A stretch of 64,000 nt of DNA, from contig OY856409.1 of the NCBI GenBank assembly GCA_963693085.1, positions 301,830,058-301,894,057 on the forward strand, given 5' to 3'. The notes under the pieces are model-generated. The model searched no databases and was not told where the DNA came from. It was given only the letters and a program-made list of their open reading frames with translations. This DNA comes from Alisma plantago-aquatica (Eukaryota; Streptophyta; Magnoliopsida; Alismatales; Alismataceae). Position 1 is the stretch's first letter. Each line of letters begins with the position of its first letter. A program made the translations under genes and the position numbers. Positions 23,702 to 35,000 of this stretch are shown piece after piece.

Positions 23702-24137
23702 TATAAAGGCAAGTCCAAGAAGAGTTCTGAGGCTAAGCTAAAGTCCAAGTCTTCTATATTGAAGTTAAGGAGAATAATAAGTACAAAAGGAATCTATCTT
23801 TTGCACTTAAAGGGATTCGGGAAGAAGGAGGGTATAGAGATCTCAACTTCAAGTATATACATTATTGGGATAGATACGTCTACTTCTGCATCTTGGGTAC
23901 TTGATACCATATATGGATCTCACTAATATGCATGATCTGAAAAGAAGTAATCCTTTAAGAAAGGGCGAGATCAAACTGCGTGTTGCAATTGAAGCAAGAG
24001 TTGCTGCCACTATAGTTGGAACCTATTATTTATCTCTACCCATGGGGCTTGTAATAGAGTTAGAGAATTGCTATTTTGTACCTGTCATTAATAGAAAAAT
24101 TATTTTCTATATCTTGCATGGACAAGAATTGATATGA
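23702..24137 (+). pseudogene. element A gag C-terminus and protease
   Basis: After Cassandra the gag frame resumes as YKGKSKKSSEAKLKSKSS, the basic stretch that precedes the zinc knuckle in element B. The knuckle itself (CHHCQKPGHWKRNC in B) is missing here, replaced by a short residue of it, so this gag lacks its nucleic-acid-binding motif. The frame runs on to TSASWVLDTIYGSH (23885-23925), the copia protease active-site region around DTG, here DTI. A second stretch (23928-24137) reads KGEIKLRVAIEARVAATIVG then LPMGLVIELENCYFVPVI, the C-terminal half of copia protease. Confidence 0.8.
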
Positions 24138-24237
24138 ATTTCATATAAAGAATTACCCATGTTCTATTTCTAAAGATGAGATCTTTTATGGTAGTGTTCC
24201 AATGTCCTGTGGTCTTTATATACTAGATCTATAAAAA

Positions 24238-25200
24238 AATGTTTATAACATAAATATCAAAAGATTAAATTCTGATAACTCAAACAAGACATACCTTTGG
24301 TAGTGTTGTCTAGGGCACGTCAATGAGAAATACATTTCTAGAATCCATAAAGATGGATATCTAGACTCTTTTGATTTTGAATCAATAGAGACACACATGT
24401 CTGGTTTGTTGGGAAAGATGACAAAGGCTCCTTTGACTGGAAATAGTGAGAGATCGAGTGATCTTTTGGGACTTGTACATATTGATGTATGTGGACCTTT
24501 TAGAACATATTTTAGAGGTGGTTACCGATACTTGATTACCTTTACTGATGACTTCAATAGGTATGGTTGTGTTTACTTGATGAAACATAAGTTAGAAACC
24601 CTTGAAATGTTCAAAGATTTCATGAATGAAGTACATAATCAATTGGGTAAAAGTATTAAATCACTTCATTTTGATCATTATGGAGAGTACTTAAGACAAT
24701 AGTGTGAGGACTTTCTGAGAGTTACTGTGGTATCATGTCATAATGGACTCCACTGTGAACACCACAACATAATAGTGTATCATAAAGAAGGAACCGTACA
24801 TTTCTAGATATGGTGCAGTCAATGAGGATCTTTCTGATCTTCCGACTTCCTTCTAGGGACATTCTCTAGAAACCACAATGTTTACACTGAACCATGTACC
24901 ATCTAAATCAGTTCAAAAGACACCGTATGAGATATGGTATGGGAAGTCTTTTCTGAATATTTGGGGATGTGAAGCTTATGTGAGAAAGTAGTTTCCTAAA
25001 AATGTTGGACCCAAATAAGATCTTTTTTGTTGGATATCCTAGGGAAACCAAAGGATAATACTATAATCCATATATCAACAAAGTGTTTGTTCCTAGGGAT
25101 GTTGTATTCCTACAAAAGGTTTATTTCTAAAGGAATCTATGGAAGAAAAGTAGAACTCGAAGAGGTTTGAGAGAAATAAGAAAAATATTCAACCTATAGA
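24238..25200 (+). pseudogene. element A integrase (with GAG-pre-integrase region)
   Basis: The GAG-pre-integrase segment reads TYLW-stop-CCLGHVNEKYISRIHKDG (about 24282-24350), then THMSGLLGKMTKAPLTG. The open part 24397-24702 encodes the integrase core start: SERSSDLLGLVHIDVCGPF and YRYLITFTDDFNRYGCVYLM. HIDVCGP holds the first catalytic Asp, while the second appears altered ('SLHFDHYGEYL'). After a stop at 24702 the rest continues with frame changes and stops to 'HVPSKSVQKTPYEIWYGKS' and 'IWGCEAYV' (about 24890-24985). Integrase would insert the cDNA. This copy cannot be functional. Confidence 0.82.
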
Positions 25201-25249
25201 GGTATAAAAGGAACATGAAGAGTCACACATTGTTGTAGAATCTCAAGTT

Positions 25250-26340
25250 CCTCATGTAATACATGAACCTCATATATCTAGTAGGACACACCTTGAACCT
25301 AAAAGATTTGGTTATCTTGTGACTCAAGAAGGTGATGCGTTGGCCATTTATGATGAGCCAACAACCTACCTAGAACATGTTAATGGACCAGAGTCTGAGA
25401 AGTGGCTCAAGCCCATGATATCTGAGATGGAATCCATGTACACCAACAATGTATCAATCTTGGTTGATCCACCTGAAGGGGTAAAACCCATAGGGTGCAA
25501 ATGGGTCTTCAAGAAGAAAACTGACATGGGTGGTAATGTACTAAATTACAAAGGCCAATTGGTTGCAAAGGGTTTCAGACAAGTTCAAGGTGTTGACTAT
25601 GATGAAACCTTTTCCACAGTCTCTATGGTTAAGCCCATCAGGATCATTCTTGCCATTGTAGCTTATTATGACTATGATATTTGGCAGATGGATGTTAAAA
25701 CCACATTCCTTAATGGGAATCTAATTGAGGATGTGTACATGACACAACTCGAGGGTTTTATAAATCCAAAGGATGCAAATAAAGTCTATAAGCTACAAAG
25801 GTCAATCTATGGATTGAATCAAGCATCCTAGATCTGGAATCTTTGATTGGATGGAATAGTCAAAGAGCATGGGTTTAGTCAAAATGAAGATGAACCATGT
25901 GTTTAAAAGAAGCTTAGTTGGATCATGATTGTGTTCCTCATATTGTATCTAGATGACATAATATTTATGGGGAATGACATTCCTACCTTACAAATAGTAA
26001 AAAACTAACTAGGAAATACATTCCCTATGAAGGACTTAGGCGAAGCATCCTTACCTTAGGAATCAAGATCTATAGAGATATATCTAGAAGGATTCTTGGC
26101 CTAATCTAGAGCACATATATTGACAAAGTATTTAAGAGGTTTAGCACAAAGAACTTGAAGGGAGGAAACCTATACATGCCTCATGGTGTTACTATCTCTA
26201 GAGTTCAATATCCTAGTTCTTGTGAAGAAAGGGAAAATCTACAATTGGATCTACCATGTACTCAATGTTACATACTCATGTTGATGTCTCGTATTCCTTG
26301 ATCATGACAAGCAAATATCAGTGAGATCCCGACGAACACC
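25250..26340 (+). pseudogene. element A reverse transcriptase
   Basis: The open segment 25319-25831 carries the copia RT start: EKWLKPMISEMESMYTNN, GVKPIGCKWVFKKK, QLVAKGFRQVQGVDYDETFS, then DIWQMDVKTTFLNGNLIEDV and KLQRSIYGLNQAS, ended by TAG where copia enzymes normally continue. The catalytic YLDD box is present downstream in the same strand (LILYLDDIIFMGND, about 25937-25978). Further stops follow. By family knowledge this enzyme copies the element RNA into DNA. Confidence 0.88.
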
Positions 26341-26372
26341 ATGGGATTGCCGTAAAGAACATCCTTAAGTAT

Positions 26373-26912
26373 TTGAGAATAATTAAAGATCAATTTCTTG
26401 TATATGATGGAGAGGAAGAGTTAGCTGTAAAGGGTTACACTGATGCAAGATTCCAAACTGACAAAGATGATTTTAGATCACAATTTGGATTTGTGTTTTG
26501 CTTCAATAATGGAGCTGTAAGTTGGAAGAGTTCCAAGCCAGAAATAGTTGTTGATTCTACAATAGAGGCTAAGTATATTCCAGCCTCTAATGTAGCAAAG
26601 GAAACTAATTGGATCAAGAAGTTCATCATTGAATATGTGGTTGTTCCAAGCGTCAATGATGTAGTAGAGTTGTATTTTGACAAAAATGAAGCTATTGTAC
26701 AAGCTAAGGAACCCAAATCGCATCATTGTTCCAAGAACATACTATGGTGGGTCCATCTCTTACAAGAGATCATACAACAAGGAGATGTGAAGATTTGTAG
26801 AGTACCAACCGAAAGCAATGGTCCCGACCCTTTGACAAAAACACTTTCACAACATAAGCATGATGGTCATGTTAGATCACTTGGGATTAAATTCATGGGT
26901 GATTGGCTCTAA
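26373..26912 (+). pseudogene. element A RNase H domain
   Basis: An open frame of 179 codons. It shows the copia RNase H pattern: KGYTDARFQTDKDDFRSQFG near residues 20-39, FGFVFCFNNGAVSWKSSKPE, EAKYIPASNVAKETNWIKKF, and the C-terminal VPTESNGPDPLTKTL. The first catalytic Asp (YTDA) and the Glu of EAKY are visible. It ends GDWL-stop, after which the polypurine tract and 3' LTR follow directly. It is open but detached from an intact polyprotein. Confidence 0.88.
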
Positions 26913-26927
26913 GTACAAGTGGGAGTC
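26913..26927 (+). promoter_or_regulatory. polypurine tract of element A
   Basis: Sequence AGTACAAGTGGGAGTC directly before the 3' LTR. Element B has the same word (AAGTGGGAGTC) in the same place on the minus strand. Confidence 0.82.
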
Positions 26928-28029
26928 TATTGGTATGTATGCCCAAAGAGCCAATCATATGATTGTTTTAATGGCATATCTTATAGATGGTTTGATTGAT
27001 AATGAAGGCAATCTCCGTATATATGTTTGTTCAATTATGAGATAATGGTATAACATGATGGATGTCTAAAGAATGATGTTACTAGATTGCATATGCCTTT
27101 AGGGTGAGGACATGAACAATGATATCATATGTATGATAAGAGTACATACATTCTTGTTATGTCCCTAGTCAGATGTTATTGTGGAAGATAATAGACAACA
27201 ATAGCACATAAGACTAGAGTGTGTGTTGGTTGAAGATAAAATCTCATTAGTCATGACATGTGATATCAAACCAAACACATAGGTACTTGTTAGAGAACAC
27301 TGTATCAGACAGACCCACCTTGAGAGTGATGAAGCCATTGAATGATAGTTAAAATCAACTCTCACGGTGGTAGTGGCAATTTTGGTTTTTAGACTTGAAA
27401 TCACTACACTCAATAATCACATGTCATTCAACGTACTTCGACATCATACAACATGAGGTTGAATAAGGGTTGCCATAAATGTGATGTAGATACATTGTGA
27501 CACATAAGGAATGACTGTGGGTGATGTAGATGAGATTTGTCTCTCCTAATGGAGTTGATATCCTAGTCACTTAATAAGAGAGACTAAGAAATGTATGACC
27601 ATACTCATGTGAATCAATATATGATATGTGAGCTCACTAGCATCTTATACAATCTGCTCTAGTTCAAGGAACATGGACTGAATGTTGAAAGGATGATGTT
27701 TTCATGCCTCAAGTTCAATCTGGATATCAAAGACAAAGGAACTATACGATCATTGTAAAACTAATCACAGATTGTAGGTTGAAGTTGTTCTCCAACTTTC
27801 CAATTACTTGGATAGAGATAATTTGTTTCTAGATACCACTCATTGCTTGTGATGTCATAAATTAGTTATGGAAATTCAATGCCAATGTGATTTGGGACCT
27901 ATAGGGTCACACACATAGGATACACCTAGAATAAGAGTTTACTCATGAATAAGGTTTAGATTGATTACTAAAGTGTTTAGATATTCAATGTAAATAAGAT
28001 TGTTTGAAAATTGACTGAAGTGGAAATTG

Positions 28030-28160
28030 AATCGACCAGTTTTAGAATATGAACCGATTGATTCAGATTGTGAATCAACCAGTTCAGACTATGAATCAAC
28101 TGGTTCAGACTGTGAATCGTCCGATTCAGATTGTGAATTACTTGGTTCAATGATCAATAG
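28030..28160. repeat. array of 24-bp repeats with palindromic core
   Basis: Four to five degenerate units of 'GAATCAACTGGTTCAGACTGT' type (shown in consensus; cores AACCGATTGATT, CAACCAGTTC, CAACTGGTTC, CGTCCGATTC). The 5' LTR has a shorter array at 14875-14945. Read in one frame it mimics a Ser/Asp-rich peptide, but it lies in an LTR and is not coding. Confidence 0.8.
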
Positions 28161-28844
28161 GATTCAATCAAGCATTGATGTTGACATCATGTTGTGCATT
28201 AATCACCACATTAAAGAAAATATGTTTTCCAATAGGAGATAATGTGAATCGATGGATTAAAGTGTTGAATCTACCATTTCATAGGTGAACCAGCCAGTTC
28301 AAAAGTGAACTCATTGTTTCATGATTCACAACTTCTAGAAAATTCATGAAATTCTATCTCTTCGACTCCTAGTTGATATGGAACCCTGACCCTGACACTC
28401 TTAGAAATAGAGGGGCAGAAAAGGATTTTAAGAGACACAACAATAAACTCTGACAATTGTTTTCCTCTCACAATTGTGGTAATGTGAGAGCCCAATCAAG
28501 TCTTACCTGTCAAAGGGAGAAACACTGAGAGAGAGAGAGAGACGATGAGGGAGAGATAACAAGGAAGAGTAAGTCAACACTAGCATGTCGACGATTGAAG
28601 GTAAAACTCCTTCCTGTTATTTCTAAAAGAACAATAGAAGTTCACGATGGTCCACATGGATTACGTAGAGAACTGGAGGTCATTGCCACCCACTAGGAGG
28701 ACGTTGTCAACCACCATCTATGGTGCTATACCAGGAGGTCACTGCCAACAATTGTCTGAGTGATGCTTGCAAAAGAAGCATGCCGCTACAAGGATAGTCA
28801 CTGGATTTGCTCTAGGACTAGGTCACTACTACAGAAATGGCTTA

Positions 28845-29240
28845 TAAAGTCGGTTTTCAAGGTGTCGGTTGTATACAAAAACCGACACATAAACCCTACT
28901 GTGTCGGTTTTTAACAGAAACCGACATCCAACCCATGAAGGTCGACCAGACACGGGTACCGCTTTTATTAACTATCGGTTAATTAATAAAGAACCGACAC
29001 CTAAACTCAACCGCCAAACCCAAAATTCCAGTGAAAAAATTGGCTCCAATATTTTACATATTGCGTCGATTCGTAACTAAATAACCGATGAATAAATGGT
29101 ATTCGTGAGATAGGAATAGTTGTCGGTTGACGTTTAATCAAAAACCGATGACTATAATATAGTATAGGTGTCGGTTTTTGCAAACGAACCGACACTATTG
29201 GTTTAGTTGTCAGTTTTTTAAATAACCGACACGTATTTTC
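28845..29240. repeat. 5' subterminal repeats of CACTA (TGTCGG/CCGACA)
   Basis: I count four TGTCGG and five CCGACA hexamers. Three form facing pairs (GTGTCGGTT...AACCGACAC) with 13-14 bp between hexamers, starting at about 28863, 28902 and 29169. In the superfamily such repeats bind the element's accessory protein and direct pairing of the ends. Confidence 0.88.
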
Positions 29241-29259
29241 AACTTAATAGCTCACCCTG

Positions 29260-29665
29260 CCCGAACGATTCTTCCCATTTCCCTATTTCGTTCCCGATTT
29301 CCCTAGCTTCGGCGATTTCTTGCTCCCTACCGCCGCCGCTCCCTGCCGTTCGTGCTCCGCCGTCGTGCTCCATCACCGTCGCTCCTTCCTCCGTGCTCGC
29401 CGCTCGTCGCCGTCGAGCGAGAAGCAGTCGGTTCCCGCCCGCCCGCCGGCCTCCCTCTCCGCCCGCCGACCTCCCTCTCCACCGTCGCCGGTAGCAGCTA
29501 GGTCTCCTAGCCTCGCCGCCCTCTCCGCCGCTCCTCTCTTCGCCGCCGGAAGCTGCTAGGACTTACTCCGGCCGCTGCTCCTCTTCCCTCAAGGTGCCCG
29601 CCCTGCCTTCTTCTTCTTCCTCTGCTCGTCTTCCCTCAAGGTGTCGCCCTGCTGCTGGGCATTTT
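29260..29665 (+). promoter_or_regulatory. GC-rich, CpG-rich leader of CACTA
   Basis: A 400-bp island rich in CCGCCG and CGCCG in an otherwise AT-rich element. At its right end a duplicated word CTTCCCTCAAGGTG (about 29583 and 29630) looks like two alternative 5' splice donors (CAAG|GTG). Position and composition resemble the GC-rich untranslated first exon (downstream control region) of maize Spm. A 79-codon open stretch here is proline/serine/arginine-rich and I treat it as leader, not as a gene. Confidence 0.55.
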
Positions 29666-30000
29666 TTTTTAAATTTATTTACTTCCTATGAGAATCAGTT
29701 TTAATTAGGGCTCATAGACATATTGATGTCTAACACCTAAATGAATATCTAGTTAGTGTATTTTCCTAGTATCATGAAAGATTCTCAATCGTGTGTATCA
29801 AATGGGATTCTTATATATATTCAGATCTTAATGTTATAAATGGAAGACTCGAATGTTATAAAATCCCATCAAAGTAGGTAGAAACAACTTATATATATTC
29901 AGATCTTAATAATTCCATGAAGTGCACATTATCTTACTCAGGAAAAGTATGTGTATAATGTAGGATTAGTTCCATATAATGGTTCTATTTTAGTAAGCAC

Positions 30001-30065
30001 CTAGAAACCCGTCCAAGATTTACTCATTAGGAGCATTTCCTCATTTGTTCTCTAAGTACATTTGT
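30001..30065 (+). repeat. partial direct copy of the 31165-31337 segment
   Basis: The words 'cctagaaacccgtccaaga', 'tttactcattaggag' and 'gttctctaagtacat' occur in the same order here and at 31169-31334. The middle part, including the left arm of the hairpin, is missing here. The two copies flank the B3-like gene. Confidence 0.75.
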
Positions 30066-30235
30066 AGACTTCTTTTCAAGATATCATGTCTACCACAATA
30101 AAGCTGGTTATGACAAGCAATAAAAGGTTAACTGATGTTATACAACTTTTTCTGAAAATATATAACATCGTTATATGTACTTACACTTTGTTAATACTAA
30201 TATTGTGCAGTCTCTGTCCACCCATAACAGTCACT

Positions 30236-30673
30236 ATGAACTGGGCCTCTATGTCAATGTTAACGTTCCCTATTGAAGAACAATTGGACATCATCCTAGA
30301 TGATCATTCCTTAAACCAATTGGTCATACCCAAACATTGGCGTTTTCTAAAAGGAAGACACTACATGCCTGGTAAAGTGACCATAACTTTTGGCAATTAT
30401 TCACATGTTATCGAGGTTGAGTATGATTTGGCGGGAAATCTTGTATCAAAATCCAGTTGGCGTGATTGGATTGGAGAGATGCATGTGGTCCGTTGCAACA
30501 TGCTTTTTCTCCGTCCAGTTGGCCATAATTCCATCAAAGTTTGGATAAACAAAAAAAACTGCGAGACCCCCGATCATCTACTGCGGTATGAGAGCACGGC
30601 GTCAGATATCATCTATGAGGAATCTGAATCTGAGGCCCCTGTCAGTTCAGATTTGTCTAAATACAGTGAGTAG
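30236..30673 (+). CDS. B3-like DNA-binding domain protein encoded in CACTA
   Basis: The first gene of the element after the leader. I start it at ATG 30236, just after an acceptor-like TTGTGCAG (30203-30210). The frame is open further upstream, but those codons look like intron. That gives 145 residues. Residues about 25-105 follow the B3 pattern: LNQLVIPKHWRF at the first strand, GKVTITF, then VIEVEYDLAGNLVSKS, SWRDWIGEMHV where B3 proteins have 'GWxeFvxdn', and NMLFLRPVGHNSIKVWI as the closing strands. The tail (residues about 120-145) is acidic (EESESEAP). I recognise the fold by pattern, not by search. It may bind the subterminal TGTCGG words. Alternatives are a captured host B3/REM fragment or an unrelated beta-rich domain. 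No stop or frameshift interrupts it, unlike its neighbour TNP2. Confidence 0.6.
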   Translation: MNWASMSMLTFPIEEQLDIILDDHSLNQLVIPKHWRFLKGRHYMPGKVTITFGNYSHVIEVEYDLAGNLVSKSSWRDWIGEMHVVRCNMLFLRPVGHNSIKVWINKKNCETPDHLLRYESTASDIIYEESESEAPVSSDLSKYSE

Positions 30674-31164
30674 CTTCGTGACACAGCTTCATCATCAAAA
30701 AGAAGTTATTGATGCGGGACCATGTTGGTGTAGTATTTAGTTGTCTATCTATCTTGACTTGTCTGTATTAATAGTTTTTTTAATCATGCGCATGTTTAGG
30801 GGTACACCAACCCCTTTGTTTAGTTATTGTTTAGGGGTACACCCCTGTGTGTGGATGTAAAAAGAGATTAATGAATGGAACTGAAAGTTGCTACATTAAT
30901 GCTTATAACCGAAGTGTGTGTTCCCATGAATGTTCCCATTTGCATGATCACACTACTATTTTCTCATATTATTTAGTCTATTTTAATATGACATACTTGC
31001 TTATATCTTGCTTAATGATGAACTGTAATGCACACATGTGACATGCTTGGAATGTAAATGATGAACTTTTCCCTAAATTGCCAATCATGCTTTTAAAGAC
31101 ATCAATAATCACCCTAACTTGAAGAACTAGGATTTTAGGTATAAGAATGACAATACATTATTTG

Positions 31165-31215
31165 TTGGCCTAGAAACCCGTCCAAGATTTACTCATTAGG
31201 AGTAAATCTTGGATA
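31165..31215. repeat. small hairpin
   Basis: CCAAGATTTACTC and GAGTAAATCTTGG (about 31182-31213) are perfect 13-bp complements around ATTAG, with partial pairing outside. Confidence 0.82.
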
Positions 31216-31233
31216 GTCCCCGGTTTGGGACTG

Positions 31234-31433
31234 TTCTTGAATACCTAATCTCGCTTAGGATGTAAGTGTATAATGTGTATTGGGTTTTCAAGAAAATTTC
31301 GGCAGCATTTCCCCGTTCGTTCTCTAAGTACATATGTACTTGGAGAACAGCGGGGAAATGCTGCCGAAATTTTCTTGAAAACCCAATACACATTATACAC
31401 TTACTAGTGAGATTAGGTGTTCAAGAATGGATA
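31234..31433. repeat. 100-bp-arm inverted repeat with no loop
   Basis: The centre of symmetry lies between 31333 and 31334 (AAGTACAT|ATGTACTT). The arms are almost perfectly complementary over about 95-100 bp, for example TTTCGGCAGCATTTCCCCG (left) and CGGGGAAATGCTGCCGAAA (right). It ends about 100 bp before the TNP2 start codon. An RNA spanning it would form a long duplex. Confidence 0.92.
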
Positions 31434-31536
31434 GGTGGTACACATTTATTATATATAATAATGACATCACATGTATTTGTTAACCCTAGACCCTAATCTT
31501 GTCCTAATATATACTTGTTTTCTCTTTGATCATAGA

Positions 31537-34500
31537 ATGGATAGATCACGGATGTCCATTCGCAATCGCTGCACCCCAGAGTTTATTTCTGGTCTTTACC
31601 AGTTCATTAAATTTTCCGAGGAACATAGGAAACAACCTGGAGATATGTTCTACTGTCCATGTAGACATTGCGGTAACAACTTGAAAGTCAACACTGGTGA
31701 CAAAATCAAAACTCATGTCATGTGCAACGGGATTATACAAGGCTATACAGAATGGCACTGGCATGGAGAGATTTCAAACCCGAAACCAGTGGATGTCGAT
31801 AGCAGTGCTTGTGTGGAAGAAGAAATTGCCTACGATGACGTAGATGTGAATGAACCAGTTCCAGTAGACATCGTTGATGCGATGATGGATAGTTTTGGGG
31901 TAGAGCACACCGATCCACCTCCCATTTTTAGAAACATTGTGCATGATGCTGAGATGCCGTTATACATAGGTTGTACTAAGTTTACGAAGCTTAACGCTGT
32001 GTTGAGATTGTATAAGTTGAAAGCTAACAATAGATGGAGCGACAAAAGCTTCACGTCATTGTTGTCTTTGTTGAAAGAAATGCTTCCTGAAGGAAACGAG
32101 CTGCCAATCTCAACATACCAGGTAAAGAAATTGTTGTGCCCAATGGGAATGGATGACAAGAAGATACACGCATGCCCTAATGATTGTGTATTATTTCAAA
32201 AGGACTATGCAGATTTGAAAGATTGTCCAAAATGTGGTGCGTCGCGGTATAAATTGACGACTTTGGGGGAGTCCAAAACTGGTTCTCCTGCCAAGGTGAT
32301 GTGGTATCTACCTATAATATCACAGTTTCAACGCTTGTTTGCCAATCCGATAGATGCAAAGAATTTGAGGTGGCATGTAGATGTTAAGAAAAATAATGAT
32401 GGGATCCTATGACATGCGTCTGATTCCCCACAGTGGAAGAAGATTGATGTATTGTACCCTGAATTTGGTGAAGAAGTCAGGAATCTAAGACTTGGGCTTT
32501 GTACAGACGGGATGAATCCATACAGGACATTGAGCAGCCAACATAGCACTTGGCCAGTCATGCTTGTTATATACAATCTTCCTCCCTGGTTGTGTATGAA
32601 AAATAAGTATGTAATGCTGTCGTTGTTGATATCGGGCCCTAAACAACCTGGAAATGACATCGATGTTTATCTTGAACCTCTTATTGATGACTTAAAGAAA
32701 CTTTGGGGTGAAGGTGTGATGACCTATGATGCTTCACGAAGAGAGACATTTCGTTTGCATGCTATGTTGTTTTTCACTATTAATGACTTTCCAGCATATG
32801 GGAATTTGTCTGGATATAGTGTCAAAGGAGCTAAAGCGTGTCCTATATGTGAAGAGAACACTGATTCAACAAGACTAAAACATGGCGGTAAGAATGTATA
32901 TCTCGGTCATCGAAAGTTTCTTCCAAAATTCCATCAGTATCGTAGGAAGCGCAAAGCATTCAATGGATTGAATGAGGAACGCAGTGCACCTAAACCTATA
33001 CTAGGGGAGGTTGTTTATGAAAGAATAAAAGACTTTGTCAATGAATTTGGTAAGAGCTCACAATGTACTACACGGAGTGACAATTCTTCATTCAAGAAGA
33101 AGTCAATATTTTGGGATCTTCCTTATTGGAGTTCTTTGACAGTCAGACATTGTATCGATGTAATGCACGCTGAGAAAAATGTCTGTGATAGCATCATTGG
33201 TACTCTGTTAAATATATCAGGTAAGACTAAAGATGGGATAAAATCCAGACTGGACCTACGTGAAATGGGAATAAGGTCAGAATTAACAGAAATACGTGAA
33301 ATGGGTAGTAAAAGAACATACTTACCTCCCGCATGTTACACATTGTCTAGAAAAGAGAAGAAAGCTTTTTGTGAATACTTGATAAATGTTAAGGTGCCAC
33401 ATGGTTACTCATCCAACATCCGTAGATTGGTATCAATGAAAGATCTGAAGTTGATAGGACTTAAATCTCATGATTGTCACACTCTAATGCAACAAATATT
33501 GCCCGTGGCAATTCGATCTATATTGTCGAAGCATGTAAGGTTTGCAATCACCAGACTTAGTTTCTTTTTCAACAGTCTCTGCAGCAAAGTTATTGACCCT
33601 GAGACTCTCGATAATTTGCAAAGAGAAGTGGTTGTTACCCTATGTCAGCTTGAGATGTATTTCCCTCCTTCGTTCTTTGATATCATGGTACATCTTGTTG
33701 TCCACTTGACTAGGGAAGTGAAAATCTTGGGCCCGGTTTTCTTGCATTGGATGTATCCCTTTGAACGATACATGAGCGTTTTTAAAGGTGATGTTCGAAA
33801 CGTTATCGGCCTGAAGGGAGTATTATTGAAGGTTATGTGGCGAGAGAGGTTATGGATTTCTGCAATGACTTTCTCAGTGGTAATGACACTCCTGATAATG
33901 ACAAGAATATTGACGAGCTATTTAGCAAAGGAATTTTGGGATCACGTGTGAAAGTAATCAACCGTGAGCAGTTGGAACAAGGTCATTTGTATATTTTACA
34001 CAACATGGACGAAGTGAACGTTTATATCGAGGAACATACCAATTTCATCAAAAGACAATATCCTCGAGCCAATACAATGTGGCTTGCTAGAGAGCATAAC
34101 AAGACTTTTATTAAGTGGTTTGAAGATAAAGTCTTACATCAACTATCTCAAACACCAGATGATATTACTGAAACTATCAAATGCCTCGCCTTTAAACCAA
34201 AGTTGATTGTTATGTCTTATGAAGGGTATGACATTAATGGATTCACATATTACACAAAGCGCCAAGATGATAAGAGTGTCTTCCAAAACAGGGGGATCAC
34301 CCTTCAATCATCGACTATGTTTTTTGCAAGTGCAAAGGATAAGAGTCCACATGAAGCTAAAATGTCATATTACTGTGTCATTGATGAGATATGGGAATTT
34401 GACTACATAGATTTCAGAATTCCACTCTTCAAATGTAATTGGGTTGATAACACCAAAGGAGTTATAGTGGATGAATTGGGTTTCACTTTAGTGAACTTTG

Positions 34501-34784
34501 AAAAGATTGGCGAGAAGGCTGAACCATTCATATTGGCATCATAGGCGAAACAAGTATTTTATATCGATGATCCTGCAAATGATAAATGGTCGGTTGTTCT
34601 TCATGGTAAAAGACAGTTCATTGAAGATCCTATAGATGAAGAAGAGTACTATGATAAATATGATGACTCCAGTCCATTCTCAATTGGGTTGCCAACTCCA
34701 GAAAATATTGAATCTAATGATGACTTATATGTGTGCGGAGATCACAATGAAGGATTGTTAATTGATAAAAGATCACAATTTTAG
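31537..34784 (+). pseudogene. TNP2-type CACTA transposase, broken
   Basis: I start at ATG 31537 (MDRSRMSIRN), after an acceptor-like TGATCATAG. The N-terminal transposase-associated domain shows CPCRHCGNNLKV and THVMCNGIIQGYTEWHWHGE. A metal-binding-like CPNDC...DCPKCGASRYK follows. The TNP2 core has LCTDGMNPYRTLSSQHSTWP, PPWLCMKNKYVMLSLLISGP, PGNDIDVYLEPLIDDLKKLW, RLHAMLFFTINDFPAYGNLS, GAKACPICEE and IDVMHAEKNVCDSIIGTLLN, the RNase H-like catalytic region of the family. The C-terminal part has the DUF4218-like 'YFPPSFFDIMVHLVVHL' and GPVFLHWMYPFERYM. Three lesions are visible: TGA at 32410-32412 (in a place where CGA is expected), a frame change at about 33801 (one base missing after ...GDVRN), and TAG at 34542-34544. 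The last frame ends at 34784. TNP2 would cut and rejoin the transposon ends in the nucleus. Confidence 0.93.
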
Positions 34785-34877
34785 AGACATGCATGTTTAT
34801 ATTTTTTTATTGAAGATAAATGTTTACTTTTTTAATATCAATATCATTTTCTGATTTGATGTTTCATTATCTTCTAG

Positions 34878-35000
34878 TTAATACAAATGCTAAACATTGT
34901 GGGAGGGTGCTAAAGAACTATAGGACCAATCTCACCCGAGATTACATACGCGATGCTGAGAGTAGGTTCTTGATCTATTCCAATTCTAGACATTGATCAG
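34878..35000 (+). other. possible exon downstream of TNP2
   Basis: After an acceptor-like TATCTTCTAG an open stretch reads NAKHCGRVLKNYRTNLTRDY and ends SNSRH-stop. Together with an open stretch near 35062-35160 (basic and Gln-rich) and one at 35728-35841 (ADPTIGTDLPDVHAPYTMGE...), it may be part of a second CACTA gene. I do not recognise a family and splice links are guesses. Confidence 0.25.

Noticed and set aside
28030..28242. 71-codon frame with Ser/Asp/Glu repeats (ESTSSDYESTGSDCES)
   Set aside because: It is the 24-bp palindromic repeat array of the element A LTR read in one frame. The 5' LTR counterpart is not conserved as a frame.
29320..29559. 79-codon plus-strand open frame rich in Ser, Pro, Ala and Arg
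   Set aside because: Lies in the GC-rich CACTA leader. The composition is explained by CCGCCG repeats, and untranslated leader is the better reading.
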